Positions 7,098-15,708 of a DNA stretch of 28,046 nt are shown here, piece by piece (position 1 is the stretch's first letter; each line of letters opens with the position of its first letter). The stretch is from NCBI GenBank assembly GCA_030157745.1, contig JAOAUE010000011.1, forward strand, positions 1 to 28,046. Direction: 5' to 3'. Below the pieces are notes generated by a model. That model searched no databases. It had not been told where the DNA came from and saw only the letters and a program-made list of their open reading frames with translations. The translations under genes and the position numbers were made by a program. Source of the stretch: Minisyncoccota bacterium. GTDB lineage: Bacteria > Patescibacteriota > Minisyncoccia > Phycocordibacterales > UBA9973.

Positions 7098-10000
7098 TTA
7101 TTCCTCTTGGTTCTTAACGTTGTTAACTTTGAAGATTTCTCTTTCTTTAAATCCAGTACCTGCAGGAATCAATCGTCCAACAGTGACATTTTCTTTTAGA
7201 CCTCGGAGATTATCTTTTCCTCCACGGATTGCGTTGTTGATAAGCACGCGGTTTGTATTTTGGAATGAAGCTGCAGAAATCCAAGATTTTGCAAACAGAG
7301 CTGTTTGAGTAATACCTAGGATTATAAGATCAGCCTTTGCTTCTCTTAGTCCCATATCACGCATCTTTGCGTTCTCTTCGATAAGATCAGTGACTTCAAC
7401 AACATCTCCGATAGAGAATGTTGTATCCCCTGCATCTTTAACTCTACGTCTTGAGAACATTTGTCTAACGATTATTTCCAAGTGCTTACGAGCAATTGAG
7501 GCACCTTGAAGTTCGTAAACTTTTGAAATTTCACGGATGATATAGTCTTCTGCCATTTCTCGTCCACCTGCCTCATAAACTTCTTCAATATTTGCAGATC
7601 CATCAGTAAGAAGTTCACCCCCTACTACTTCTTGCCCAACCTTTACTATAGGTACACGACGAGGATTAACGACATAGTCTACACTTTCTTTTTTAGCAGT
7701 TGACTCACTAGAGAGTACAGAGATTATCTTTTCTACTCCTTCTTGCTTGATGTCAGTAACAGTACCTGCATATTTGTTAACAATAGCTGGGTTTTTGATT
7801 GTTCGACATTCAAAGATTTCTTCAACACGAGGAAGACCTGCAGTAATATCAACTCCCGCAACTCCACCGGCGTGGAATGTTCGAAGTGTAAGCTGAGTAC
7901 CAGGCTCTCCGATAGCTTGAGCAGCCACGATACCTACGGCCTCACCGCGCTCTATCATGTGTCCACGACCGAGGTCTAGACCATAACAATTTCGGCAAAT
8001 ACCATAAACTGTTTTACATGTCATTGGAGTACGTACAAAGACTTCTGTTACTCCTTTTTTCTCTACCAAAGTAGCGTCATCCTTAGAGATAAGGTGACCT
8101 TTTTTAAATAGAGTAGTTCCATCTGGTAGCACCAAATCTTTTGCCAAAATTCTTCCGCGAATATTTTTTGATAGTGGGATCTCAAAGCCAGAGATAGTCT
8201 CCTTTGTTATACGCTTAGCAAGTTTTGTACCACAATCCTCTTCAGTGATGATCACATCTTGTGCCACATCAACAAGTCTTCGAGTTAGGTATCCAGCACG
8301 AGCTGTGTTTAGAGCTGTGTCGGCAAGACCCTTACGAGATCCGTGAGTAGTAATGAAGTATTCAATCGGTGAAAGACCTTCCTTGTATGAAGGAATAATT
8401 GGGAAATCAATAGTGCGTCCAGTTGTGTTTTGGATCATACCTTTCATTCCAGCCATTTGAGTTACGTTACTCATACTTCCTCGAGCTCCAGATGTAATCA
8501 TGTCGTAAACAGAACTGTGTTTTTCAACAGTAAGAGTAAGAGCTTTTTCGATTTCACTCTTAGCCTTGTTCCAGACCTCAATAACTTTTTGGAATCTTTC
8601 TTCTTCAGAGAGCAAACCTTCTTCAAACTGTGCCTTGATAGTAGCCTCTAGTGCTCTGTGTGTAGCGACAATCGCTGCTTTCTCTTTTGGCACAACAACG
8701 TTATCAATACTCCAAGTTGTTCCAGAGATAGTTGCATATTTATAACCAAAGTTTTTGATTTTATCCAAAACTGGAGCAATAACTGGAATACCGAAGTCAG
8801 AAATCATAGTATCAACAATACCGATGATTTTCTTGGCAGTGATCTCATCATTTATATAAGGAAATTCTCCTGGCAAAATAGCATTGAACAAAAGTCTTCC
8901 TGCTGTTGTTTCGAAAGGTTTATTTTCAAACTGAGCATACTTTTGACTATCTGTTCCAAGCACATAGATCTTTGCTCGGTATGAAAGCACGCCGAGGTCA
9001 TGAGCCATCAAAGCTTCGTTTGGACTAGAGAAATACATTCCTTCACCTCGCTCTCCATCAACAACACTTGTCATCCAGTAACAACCAAGCACGATGTCTA
9101 GCATTTTTGATGAAACGATAGGATCACCATTTTGTGGCTTGAGTAGGTTTTTGTCTGCTGCAACCAAAGTCTTGGCTTCGTGTTGAGATTGTTCAGAAAG
9201 TGGTAGATAAACTCCCATTTGGTCTCCATCGAAGTCCGCGTTAAAGGCAGGACAAACGAGAGGGTGGACTTGGATAGCATTACCTTCGATCAAAACAGGC
9301 ATGAAAGCTTGAATACCAAGACGGTGAAGAGTTGGCGCACGGTTTAGCATCACATATTTGCCCTTGATAACTTCTTCAAGAATTGCCCAAACCTCTGGGA
9401 CACCATCTTCAATGAGTTTATTTGCTCCACGAATGTTGAAAGCAAGTTCTCGCGCAATAATCTTTGAGATTACAAAAGGCTTGAAGAGTTCGAGCGCCAT
9501 GTGCTTTGGAAGACCACATTGATTTAGTTTTAGGTTTGGACCAACAACGATCACACTTCGTCCAGAGTAGTCTACACGCTTACCGAGAAGGTTTTGTCGG
9601 AAGAGACCTTGCTTGCTCTTTAGGTTATCAGAAAGAGATTTAAGAGCTCGTCTTTGAGCTTGGCTCATTGCAGGAGAATCTTGTCCGGCAATAGAGTTAT
9701 CTATCAAAGCGTCCACTGCTTCTTGCAAAATACGCTTTTCGTTTCGAAGGATCACGTCAGGCGCTCCAATTTCTTTGAGTTTTCTTAGACGATTGTTGCG
9801 GTTGATAACACGACGATATAGGTCGTTGATATCAGAAGTTGCATGTCGACCTCCATCGAGAGCGACCATCGGTCTTAGTGCTGGTGGGATAACTGGCAAA
9901 CGACTTAAGAACATCCATTCAGGGCGAATGTTGGCATAAAGCATCGCGCGGATGAGAGAGAGTCTCTTGTTTAGTTTTTCTCGCTCTGCGGCACCTGCTT

Positions 10001-10718
10001 TTTCGAGAGACTTTTCTGTTTGAGCTTTCATCTTTTCTAGATCGATACCTTTGAAAAGTTCAAATACAGCTTCTGCTCCAATACTTGCCTCAAAAGCACT
10101 ACCGTATTTCAAAGAGTAGTGGTGATAAGAAATCTCAGTCAAAACTTTTCCTGTTCTGATTTCTGCAATTTCTTTTTTGGTATTTAACAAAAGAGTTTTT
10201 AGCTTCTCGCGAGTCTCTTCGTCAGCGGCGTTTTTGAGCTTGTTTTTAAATTCAGAATCAAGATCAGCTATGATTCTAGCTTTTTCATCTTCATGAACAG
10301 AAACTATGATGTAACCAGCGAAATAAATAACTTTTTCGAGCTCTGTTAGAGGAATACCAAGGAGGATACTCATTCGAGATGGTACACCACGAAGGAACCA
10401 AATGTGAGCAACTGGAGAACAAAGATCTATGTGACCCATGCGTTCACGACGAACTATTGATTGAGTAACTTCAACCTGACATTTTTCACAGATGATACCA
10501 GCGTAACGAATGCGCTTGTATTTTCCACAGTAACATTCATAGTCCTTTTCTGGTCCGAAAATACGCTCGTCAAAGAGCCCGCCTCTTTCACTGCGACCTG
10601 TTCGGTAGTTGATGGTTTCTGGTTTTGTAACTTCACCATAACTCCACTCCAAGATCTTATCTGGAGAAGCTAGTTTCAAAACGATGCTATCAAAATTTGT
10701 TGTATCTAGTGTTTTCAT
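7098..10718 (-). CDS. rpoC: RNA polymerase subunit beta' RpoC
   Basis: The 1206-aa beta' subunit of core RNA polymerase. The N-terminal zinc site has C62, C64, C77 and C80. The catalytic N-A-D-F-D-G-D-Q-M motif (493-501) holds the three aspartates that bind the active-site Mg. The second zinc site has C829, C901, C908 and C911. The bridge helix/trigger loop region (around V-A-A-Q-A-I-G-E-P-G-T-Q-L-T-L-R-T-F-H) is intact. It is shorter than the E. coli protein (about 1400 aa) and lacks large lineage insertions. It starts 18 bp after rpoB and ends 3 bp before dnaG, so the three are clearly one operon. Confidence 0.98.
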   Translation of the reverse strand: MKTLDTTNFDSIVLKLASPDKILEWSYGEVTKPETINYRTGRSERGGLFDERIFGPEKDYECYCGKYKRIRYAGIICEKCQVEVTQSIVRRERMGHIDLCSPVAHIWFLRGVPSRMSILLGIPLTELEKVIYFAGYIIVSVHEDEKARIIADLDSEFKNKLKNAADEETREKLKTLLLNTKKEIAEIRTGKVLTEISYHHYSLKYGSAFEASIGAEAVFELFKGIDLEKMKAQTEKSLEKAGAAEREKLNKRLSLIRAMLYANIRPEWMFLSRLPVIPPALRPMVALDGGRHATSDINDLYRRVINRNNRLRKLKEIGAPDVILRNEKRILQEAVDALIDNSIAGQDSPAMSQAQRRALKSLSDNLKSKQGLFRQNLLGKRVDYSGRSVIVVGPNLKLNQCGLPKHMALELFKPFVISKIIARELAFNIRGANKLIEDGVPEVWAILEEVIKGKYVMLNRAPTLHRLGIQAFMPVLIEGNAIQVHPLVCPAFNADFDGDQMGVYLPLSEQSQHEAKTLVAADKNLLKPQNGDPIVSSKMLDIVLGCYWMTSVVDGERGEGMYFSSPNEALMAHDLGVLSYRAKIYVLGTDSQKYAQFENKPFETTAGRLLFNAILPGEFPYINDEITAKKIIGIVDTMISDFGIPVIAPVLDKIKNFGYKYATISGTTWSIDNVVVPKEKAAIVATHRALEATIKAQFEEGLLSEEERFQKVIEVWNKAKSEIEKALTLTVEKHSSVYDMITSGARGSMSNVTQMAGMKGMIQNTTGRTIDFPIIPSYKEGLSPIEYFITTHGSRKGLADTALNTARAGYLTRRLVDVAQDVIITEEDCGTKLAKRITKETISGFEIPLSKNIRGRILAKDLVLPDGTTLFKKGHLISKDDATLVEKKGVTEVFVRTPMTCKTVYGICRNCYGLDLGRGHMIERGEAVGIVAAQAIGEPGTQLTLRTFHAGGVAGVDITAGLPRVEEIFECRTIKNPAIVNKYAGTVTDIKQEGVEKIISVLSSESTAKKESVDYVVNPRRVPIVKVGQEVVGGELLTDGSANIEEVYEAGGREMAEDYIIREISKVYELQGASIARKHLEIIVRQMFSRRRVKDAGDTTFSIGDVVEVTDLIEENAKMRDMGLREAKADLIILGITQTALFAKSWISAASFQNTNRVLINNAIRGGKDNLRGLKENVTVGRLIPAGTGFKEREIFKVNNVKNQEE

Positions 10719-10736
10719 AATATTAACTCTAATTTA

Positions 10737-13700
10737 TTACGCTTTTACTTCTTCACCATTTGCTTCGACCACTTTTGGACTTGAGTTTTGTAGGTCCACA
10801 TCAAGACACAGACCTCTCAAGTAGTTAAGCATCACCGAGAACGATGCTGGTGCATTTGGCTCGCGTATTTTTTCACCCTTGATAATAGAATCAAATGTAG
10901 CCGCACGACCTCTGATATCGTCTGATTTGATTGTTAGCATTTCTCGCAAAATGTGAGACGCTCCATAACCTTCAAGTGCCCAGACCTCCATTTCTCCGAA
11001 ACGTTGTCCTCCTGATTGAGCTTTACCACCGAGAGGTTGTTGAGTGATGAGAGAGTACGGTCCAATAGAACGCATGTGGATCTTGTCTTCCACCATGTGG
11101 TGCAGTTTCAAGATATACATGTATCCAACAGCGATGTCTTGTTGGAACTTTTCTCCTGTTCGTCCATCATATAGAGGAACTTTACCAGTCTCTGGTAGAC
11201 CTGCTTCTTTGAGTTCAGCTTTGATTTCAGCATCTGTTGCTCCACAAAACGGAGGAACTATCGCTTGGTATCCTAGGCTATTTGCTGCCATACCCAAGTG
11301 AAGCTCAAGGATTTGCCCAAGGTTCATACGAGATGGAACTCCGAGTGGAGTAAGCACTACATCTACTGGAGTACCGTCAGCCATGTACGGCATGTCTTCT
11401 TCTGGAAGTACAACTGAGATAACACCTTTGTTTCCGTGTCGTCCAGCAAGCTTGTCTCCAACTGAAATATTTCGAAGTTGTGCTACTTCTATAACTATTT
11501 TCTTGATAACACCACTTTCTAGATTGTGACCTTGGTCTCGAGAAAATACTTTGACACGAATGATACGACCCTTTTTGCCGTGATCCATTTTTAGTGATGT
11601 GTCTTTAACATCACGAGCTTTTTCAGCAAAGATACTTCGGAGCAATCGCTCTTCTGGAGTAAGTTCTGTCTCGCCTTTTGGTGTGATCTTTCCTACCAAA
11701 ATATCTCCTTCTTTAACTTCAGCACCGACACGGATAATACCGTCTTCATCAAGGTCTTTGAGTCGAGCCTCACCAACGTTTGGAATATCACGAGTTGTCA
11801 CTTCTGGTCCGAGTTTTGTATCACGCACAACAGCGATGAATTCTGATATGTAGATAGAGGTAAATTTTGAGTCTTTAATAAGTCTCTCTGAAAGAATAAT
11901 TGCGTCCTCGTAGTTGGCACCGTTCCATGACATGAACGCTACACGCATGTTTTGTCCGAGAGCGATTTGACCATTGTCTGTTGTTGAACAGTCAGCCAAT
12001 AGAGCTCCTTTTTTAACTTTATCTCCGATAGCAACTACCGGTCTTTGGTGGAGTGAAGAGAAGTTGTTTGTTCTTTGGAAGTTGATCAAAGAGTAAGTGT
12101 GGTTTTTGCCAGTCTTGTCGCTCTTAACAACAATACTTTTTGCATCTACTGCTTCTACTACTCCAGCTTCTTCAGCTAGAACCAATCGTCCTGAGTACTT
12201 AGCAGATTCTTCTTCCATTCCTGTAGCAACGAGAGGAGCTTCTGGTCGGATAACAGGTACTGCTTGTTTTTGCATGTTACTTCCCATGAGCGCTCGGTTT
12301 GCTTCGTTGTGCTCAAAGAAAGGAATCATACTTGTCGCTAGAGAGAAAGCTTGGTTTGTAGCAACATCGATGAAGTCTACTTGTGCTTTGTGAACTATAC
12401 CTGGAGAAGTTCGAATACGAGCTTCTACATCATCTGGCAGATTTCCTTTTTCATCATATTTTGTTCCTGCGTGAGCAATGGTGTATTTTTCTTCTTCAAG
12501 AGCGTTTAGATAAACGATCTCCTCTGTAATCTTGCCGTTTTTTACTTTTACATAAGGAGTTTCGATGATACCGAAATCATTGATCTTGGCATAAATAGCA
12601 AGACGCAAGATAAGACCGATGTTTGGACCTTCCGGTGTATGGATAGGACAAACTCGTCCGTAGTGAGAAGTGTGTACGTCACGTACCTCAAGAGTCGCAC
12701 GCTCTCGTGTGAGACCTCCTGGCCCCAAAGCTGAAATAGTTCGAAGAAGCTCAATTTCTGAGAGGACATTTTCTTGGTCCATAAACTGAGAGAGTTGGTT
12801 GGTTGTGAAAAACTCTTTGATACGAGCTTGAAGTGGACGCTGGTTAACCACTTGGATAGGAAGTGCGTTAGCAGAGTCTATAGTACTCATACGATCTTGC
12901 ACATTTCTCTTGATCTGAGTCATACCCATGAAAAGCTTTTGCTGGAGAAGTTCTCCCACAAAACGCACACGTCGACTTCCAAGGTGGTCAATATCATCAG
13001 CCTTAGAGCCAGGAGTGTTGTTGAGCATGATCACATGCTTCACGATCTCCGCGATATCTTGCGCTGAAAGAGTCTTGCGATTCATTTCTTTGTCGCCCAT
13101 GTCTAGATCAAATCTTTTGTTGAAACGAAATCGTCCAACACTAGAGAGGTCGTAGCGCTCTTCACCAAAGAGATTGCCGATGAACTCTTTTGCATTATCC
13201 GCTGTTGCCAAGTCTCCATCTCGAAGCTTTCGATAGATTTCTACATAAGCGTCTTGTGCATTTTTGCTAGGGTCTTTTTCTAGAGAGTGCAAAATAGTAG
13301 CAGCAAATGGTTCGCCTTTGAAGAGTTTTTTGATCTCTTCGTCAGTTGATAGCCCAAGAGCTCTAAGCAAAGAAGTCACTGGAAACTTCTTTTTCTTGTC
13401 GATACGCACATATATAGTGCCATCTGGATCACTCTCTATCTCGATCCAAACTCCGCGATTTGGAATGATTTTTGCACCAAAGTATTTTTTGCCCTTAACT
13501 TCTAGATCTGTGAAGAAAACACCTGAACTTCTTGAGAGTTGTGGAACCAAAACTCTTTCAACACCGTTTATGACGAAAGTACCGTGGTTGGTCATCATAG
13601 GAACATCAGACATGAATATCTCTTGCTCCTTTTCTCCTCCTGTTTGTTTGTTGGTTAGTTTTACGCGCGCTTTAAGCCCACTTTCATAAGAGAGCTTATT

Positions 13701-13952
13701 TTCTTTGGCATAATTTTCATCAAATTTTGGTTCTGTGAGATGGAAAGAAACAAAATCTAGTTTAAATTTTTTGCCAGTATAGTCTTCGATAGGAGTGAAT
13801 TCTTTGAAGACTTCTTTTATTCCTTTTTCGATCAACCAGTTATAAGACTGAGTTTGATGCTCGATGAGATTTGGAAATTCTGCTAATGGTTTTTTGTACT
13901 TAGAAAAATACTTTTTTGGGCGAATGGTGTTTTTTGTATTTGTTTTACTCAT
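10737..13952 (-). CDS. rpoB: RNA polymerase subunit beta RpoB
   Basis: The 1071-aa beta subunit. I chose the ATG at 13952 (MSKTNTKN...) over upstream in-frame starts because the upstream residues look non-coding and the promoter and leader lie there. Visible hallmarks are the fork loop/Rif region Q-L-S-Q-F-M-D-Q, I-S-A-L-G-P-G-G-L-T-R-E-R-A and H-T-P-E-G-P-N-I-G-L-I; G-Q-N-M-R-V-A-F-M-S-W-N-G near the active site; G-D-K-L-A-G-R-H-G-N-K-G; and the C-terminal G-G-K-A-Q-x-G-G-Q-R-F-G-E-M-E-V-W-A-L. Residue 402, equivalent to E. coli His526, is Leu, and residue 405, equivalent to Arg529, is Thr. Both change the rifampicin pocket. The usual rplK-A-J-L genes do not precede it here. Confidence 0.98.
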   Translation of the reverse strand: MSKTNTKNTIRPKKYFSKYKKPLAEFPNLIEHQTQSYNWLIEKGIKEVFKEFTPIEDYTGKKFKLDFVSFHLTEPKFDENYAKENKLSYESGLKARVKLTNKQTGGEKEQEIFMSDVPMMTNHGTFVINGVERVLVPQLSRSSGVFFTDLEVKGKKYFGAKIIPNRGVWIEIESDPDGTIYVRIDKKKKFPVTSLLRALGLSTDEEIKKLFKGEPFAATILHSLEKDPSKNAQDAYVEIYRKLRDGDLATADNAKEFIGNLFGEERYDLSSVGRFRFNKRFDLDMGDKEMNRKTLSAQDIAEIVKHVIMLNNTPGSKADDIDHLGSRRVRFVGELLQQKLFMGMTQIKRNVQDRMSTIDSANALPIQVVNQRPLQARIKEFFTTNQLSQFMDQENVLSEIELLRTISALGPGGLTRERATLEVRDVHTSHYGRVCPIHTPEGPNIGLILRLAIYAKINDFGIIETPYVKVKNGKITEEIVYLNALEEEKYTIAHAGTKYDEKGNLPDDVEARIRTSPGIVHKAQVDFIDVATNQAFSLATSMIPFFEHNEANRALMGSNMQKQAVPVIRPEAPLVATGMEEESAKYSGRLVLAEEAGVVEAVDAKSIVVKSDKTGKNHTYSLINFQRTNNFSSLHQRPVVAIGDKVKKGALLADCSTTDNGQIALGQNMRVAFMSWNGANYEDAIILSERLIKDSKFTSIYISEFIAVVRDTKLGPEVTTRDIPNVGEARLKDLDEDGIIRVGAEVKEGDILVGKITPKGETELTPEERLLRSIFAEKARDVKDTSLKMDHGKKGRIIRVKVFSRDQGHNLESGVIKKIVIEVAQLRNISVGDKLAGRHGNKGVISVVLPEEDMPYMADGTPVDVVLTPLGVPSRMNLGQILELHLGMAANSLGYQAIVPPFCGATDAEIKAELKEAGLPETGKVPLYDGRTGEKFQQDIAVGYMYILKLHHMVEDKIHMRSIGPYSLITQQPLGGKAQSGGQRFGEMEVWALEGYGASHILREMLTIKSDDIRGRAATFDSIIKGEKIREPNAPASFSVMLNYLRGLCLDVDLQNSSPKVVEANGEEVKA

Positions 13953-14116
13953 GTATGTATATAACGTCCTACTTTGTCGCATCCAGATGTGACTTCGCGG
14001 GACAAGCAAAAAATGCCACAAGGTATATCTTTTATTGATATATTCTTGGGCTTTCTAATAAACTCATCTAATAAAATGCAGTTTCTCTGTGCCGCAACTC
14101 TGCCGGGAGGTCTAAG
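13953..14116 (-). other. Long 5' leader of the rpoBC-dnaG operon
   Basis: About 165 nt separate the predicted transcription start (near 14116) from the rpoB ATG. This is long for this genome, where most leaders seem to be under 15 nt. Possible helices include GTTTC/GAAAC enclosing a GC-rich stretch near the 5' end, and TTGTC/GACAA (minus strand) near 14010/13975 with a small CATC/GATG hairpin inside. AGGA lies about 15 nt before the ATG. It may carry autoregulation of RNA polymerase synthesis. I do not recognise the L10-leader consensus. Confidence 0.4.
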
Positions 14117-14122
14117 GAAACA

Positions 14123-14151
14123 ACTATAGCGCAAAGGTAAAAAAGTGTCAA
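14123..14151 (-). promoter_or_regulatory. Sigma-70 promoter of the rpoB operon
   Basis: TTGACA (14146-14151), a 17-bp spacer and TATAGT (14123-14128) on the minus strand. The -35 is perfect, the -10 matches 5/6 and spacing is optimal. It begins 3 bp after the T-rich tail of the preceding terminator. Confidence 0.85.
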
Positions 14152-14154
14152 GAA

Positions 14155-14196
14155 ACAAAGAAAAAGAAAGCCGGCAAAAGCTTACGCTTTTGCCGG
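14155..14196 (-). terminator. Intrinsic terminator of the 14204-14848 gene
   Basis: An 11-bp stem (14171-14181 with 14186-14196), CCGGCAAAAGC/GCTTTTGCCGG, with a 4-nt loop, followed on the minus strand by CTTTCTTTTTCTTTG. The rpoB promoter begins right after it. Confidence 0.85.
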
Positions 14197-14203
14197 ACTG
14201 ATA

Positions 14204-14848
14204 TTAGTTAATTTTTTTTAATGGTACAGAGAAGACTCCCTGCGACCTTGGAAACATAAAAAAAATCTTTTTGCTAAAGGCGGTATGCATTTCTTGCCTT
14301 TTACCAAAAACATCTTCTATGTCCCCGCCTCCAATTTGGGACTGAAGATCCGCGGTGACCATTTCAGCAAAAGTCTCTGCTGAATGATTTTTTTGATCTT
14401 CATAAAGCTGTTGAAGTTTTTCTCTGGAAACAGTTCCAGAGGGTGGCTTGAGACTTTTGTTTAAACTTAATACCACTGCGCCATTTTCGCTGGTCTTTTT
14501 TTGTCTTAAAAATAGCACCTGCTTAAATGCGGGGTTTAGCACAGTAAAAATGTTCTCTTTGTTGTCATAAACAACGTGGAACATCCTCCCTGCACTCCCG
14601 CTATCAACACAGATCTCGTAGTTATCATAAGACTCTCTGAGAGAGTGCTGATAGCCACCTTTGACAGCAGGACAGAGCCAGCCATTTTCTGAGGCAAAAT
14701 GCGCCACTATTGAAAACTTTTTTTGTTTTTTTCCACTTCCTAAAAAAAATAAGTTCTCTTTTTTTTCAATGGCAGTCTTAACTGCATTTATAACTACTGT
14801 ATTGTAGTTACACCCAAAACTTTGGGGCTTTTGTTTATTTTTTCCCAT
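14204..14848 (-). CDS. Unknown 214-aa protein
   Basis: I do not recognise this family. The protein starts with a basic segment (MGKNKQK) and has no signal peptide or membrane helix, so it is probably cytoplasmic. It mixes beta-rich and charged stretches, with a G-G-G-D motif at about 173-176 and a C-terminal hydrophobic run K-K-I-F-F-M-F. It is a real gene: it has a near-perfect promoter 18 nt upstream and a strong terminator directly after the stop. It occupies the place where rplS (L19) would follow trmD in the classical cluster, but it shows no similarity to L19. The predicted leader is about 12 nt with no Shine-Dalgarno. Confidence 0.7.
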   Translation of the reverse strand: MGKNKQKPQSFGCNYNTVVINAVKTAIEKKENLFFLGSGKKQKKFSIVAHFASENGWLCPAVKGGYQHSLRESYDNYEICVDSGSAGRMFHVVYDNKENIFTVLNPAFKQVLFLRQKKTSENGAVVLSLNKSLKPPSGTVSREKLQQLYEDQKNHSAETFAEMVTADLQSQIGGGDIEDVFGKRQEMHTAFSKKIFFMFPRSQGVFSVPLKKIN

Positions 14849-14866
14849 TTTAATGATATTTTATAT

Positions 14867-14895
14867 ATTATATCACATACAAGACACAAAGTCAA
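14867..14895 (-). promoter_or_regulatory. Sigma-70 promoter of the 14204-14848 gene
   Basis: TTGACT (14890-14895), a 17-bp spacer and TATAAT (14867-14872) on the minus strand. The -10 is perfect and the -35 matches 5/6. Confidence 0.85.
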
Positions 14896-14907
14896 GCATA
14901 TAAATAA

Positions 14908-14921
14908 GCCTATATTTAGGC
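14908..14921 (-). terminator. Weak hairpin terminator directly after trmD
   Basis: GCCTA (14908-14912) pairs with TAGGC (14917-14921) around a 4-nt loop, followed on the minus strand by TTATTTATA. It abuts the trmD stop codon. The short stem and broken T-tract make it weak. Confidence 0.4.
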
Positions 14922-15641
14922 CTATTTTGTTTGCTTTTTTTGCTTTGAACTTGCTTGAGTAGAGAGTCTCCACTCCTCTATTTTCTTATGATTACCCTCC
15001 TTCAAAACATTTGGGACTTTGTACTTTCTTTGCCTCGTCGTAGCTTTAGCGGAGGCGGGTGGCCATATAAGGGTTTCTGGACGAGTATAAACTCTCGGGC
15101 TTGCTACCCTAGCCTCTTCTAAAGATGCTTCATCCCCCAGCACGCCTTTTATCTGTCTCACTATCGCATCAGTCATAACAAGTGCTGGCAATTCCCCGCC
15201 TGTCAAAACATAATCCCCTATGCTGTATTCATCAGCTTTCAAAATCTTGCGCACTCTGTCGTCCACTCCTTCATATCGCCCGCAAATGAAAACTACATCT
15301 GTGTAGCTCTTGGCAAACTTCTTGGCGACAGTGTTTGTAAACATTTTGCCTGACGGACTAAGCATTACTACTTTGAACTTTCCTTGACGCGCCGAAGCTT
15401 TAGCGGAGGAGGTTGCTTTTAGTTTTGAAAATGCACGCAGTATGGGTTCAGCTGTCATCACCATTCCAGGACCTCCACCATACGGACGATCATCGGTTTT
15501 GCCATGTTTGTCTTTGCTATAGTCACGGATGTTAACCGCTACAAAGTCCGCCAACTTTTTGTCTTTGGCACGTTTTAGCATCGCCTCTCCTGTATAGGCG
15601 TTTATCATTTCTGGGAAAATTGTGAGAAAATGAAATTTCAT
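14922..15641 (-). CDS. trmD: tRNA (guanine37-N1)-methyltransferase TrmD with two inserted repeat peptides
   Basis: The 239-aa SPOUT enzyme methylates G37 next to the anticodon using SAM and prevents frameshifting. Knot motifs are present: L-T-I-F-P-E-M at 6-12, D-R-P-Y-G-G-G-P-G-M at 51-60, I-C-G-R-Y-E-G-V-D-D-R-V at 119-130, S-I-G-D-Y-V-L-T-G-G-E at 140-150, Y-T-R-P at 185-188 and G-N-H-K-K-I-E-E-W-R near the end. Two related peptides, SAKASARQGK (79-88) and SAKATTRQRK (197-206), interrupt the normal sequence, one before the V-V-M-L-S-P-S-G strand and one after Y-T-R-P. Each is encoded by a near-identical 40-bp repeat. The segment before Y-T-R-P is also unlike the usual G-L-L-(D/E)-x-P. No rimM precedes it and no rplS follows. 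A promoter ends 7 nt before the ATG, so the message may be leaderless. Confidence 0.95.
   Translation of the reverse strand: MKFHFLTIFPEMINAYTGEAMLKRAKDKKLADFVAVNIRDYSKDKHGKTDDRPYGGGPGMVMTAEPILRAFSKLKATSSAKASARQGKFKVVMLSPSGKMFTNTVAKKFAKSYTDVVFICGRYEGVDDRVRKILKADEYSIGDYVLTGGELPALVMTDAIVRQIKGVLGDEASLEEARVASPRVYTRPETLIWPPASAKATTRQRKYKVPNVLKEGNHKKIEEWRLSTQASSKQKKQTK
15016..15055 (-). repeat. In-frame coding repeat, copy 2, inside trmD
   Basis: A 40-bp segment sharing 34 of 40 bases with 15370-15409 and read in the same frame (SAKATTRQRKYKV). Its core, CCGCTAAAGCTACG, is partly palindromic. It sits between Y-T-R-P and the K-V-P strand of TrmD, a surface loop position. Confidence 0.75.
15370..15409 (-). 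repeat. In-frame coding repeat, copy 1, inside trmD
   Basis: A 40-bp segment related to 15016-15055 (34/40 identical), encoding SAKASARQGKFKV. Its core CCGCTAAAGCTTCGGCG is a near-palindrome centred on AAGCTT. It lies between P-I-L-R-A-F and V-V-M-L-S-P-S-G, where TrmD normally has a variable linker. Confidence 0.75.
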
Positions 15642-15648
15642 AATTTAG

Positions 15649-15677
15649 ATAGTAGTGGGTAGAGAGTAGTTTGTAAA
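15649..15677 (-). promoter_or_regulatory. Promoter of trmD, placed for a leaderless transcript
   Basis: TTTACA (15672-15677), a 17-bp spacer and TACTAT (15649-15654) on the minus strand. Only 7 nt separate the -10 from the ATG, so transcription should begin at or within one or two bases of the start codon. Confidence 0.65.
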
Positions 15678-15680
15678 GAG

Positions 15681-15708
15681 AAAATAAAAAACCCTATATA
15701 AGGGTTTT
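15681..15708 (-). terminator. Intrinsic terminator of the candidate small RNA
   Basis: AAAACCCT/AGGGTTTT stem (15688-15695 with 15701-15708) with a 5-nt loop, followed on the minus strand by TTTTTTATTTT. It lies 4 bp before the trmD -35 box. Confidence 0.85.

Noticed and set aside
7120..13689. Many antisense frames of 60-140 codons opposite rpoB, rpoC, dnaG and rpoD
   Set aside because: They are shadows of strongly conserved genes, with biased composition and no starts or signals of their own.
13949..14158. Minus-strand 69-codon frame upstream of rpoB, and a 23-codon in-frame extension of rpoB
   Set aside because: Both run through the predicted rpoB promoter and leader. The translation has no recognisable composition, and MSKTNTKN is a normal RpoB start.
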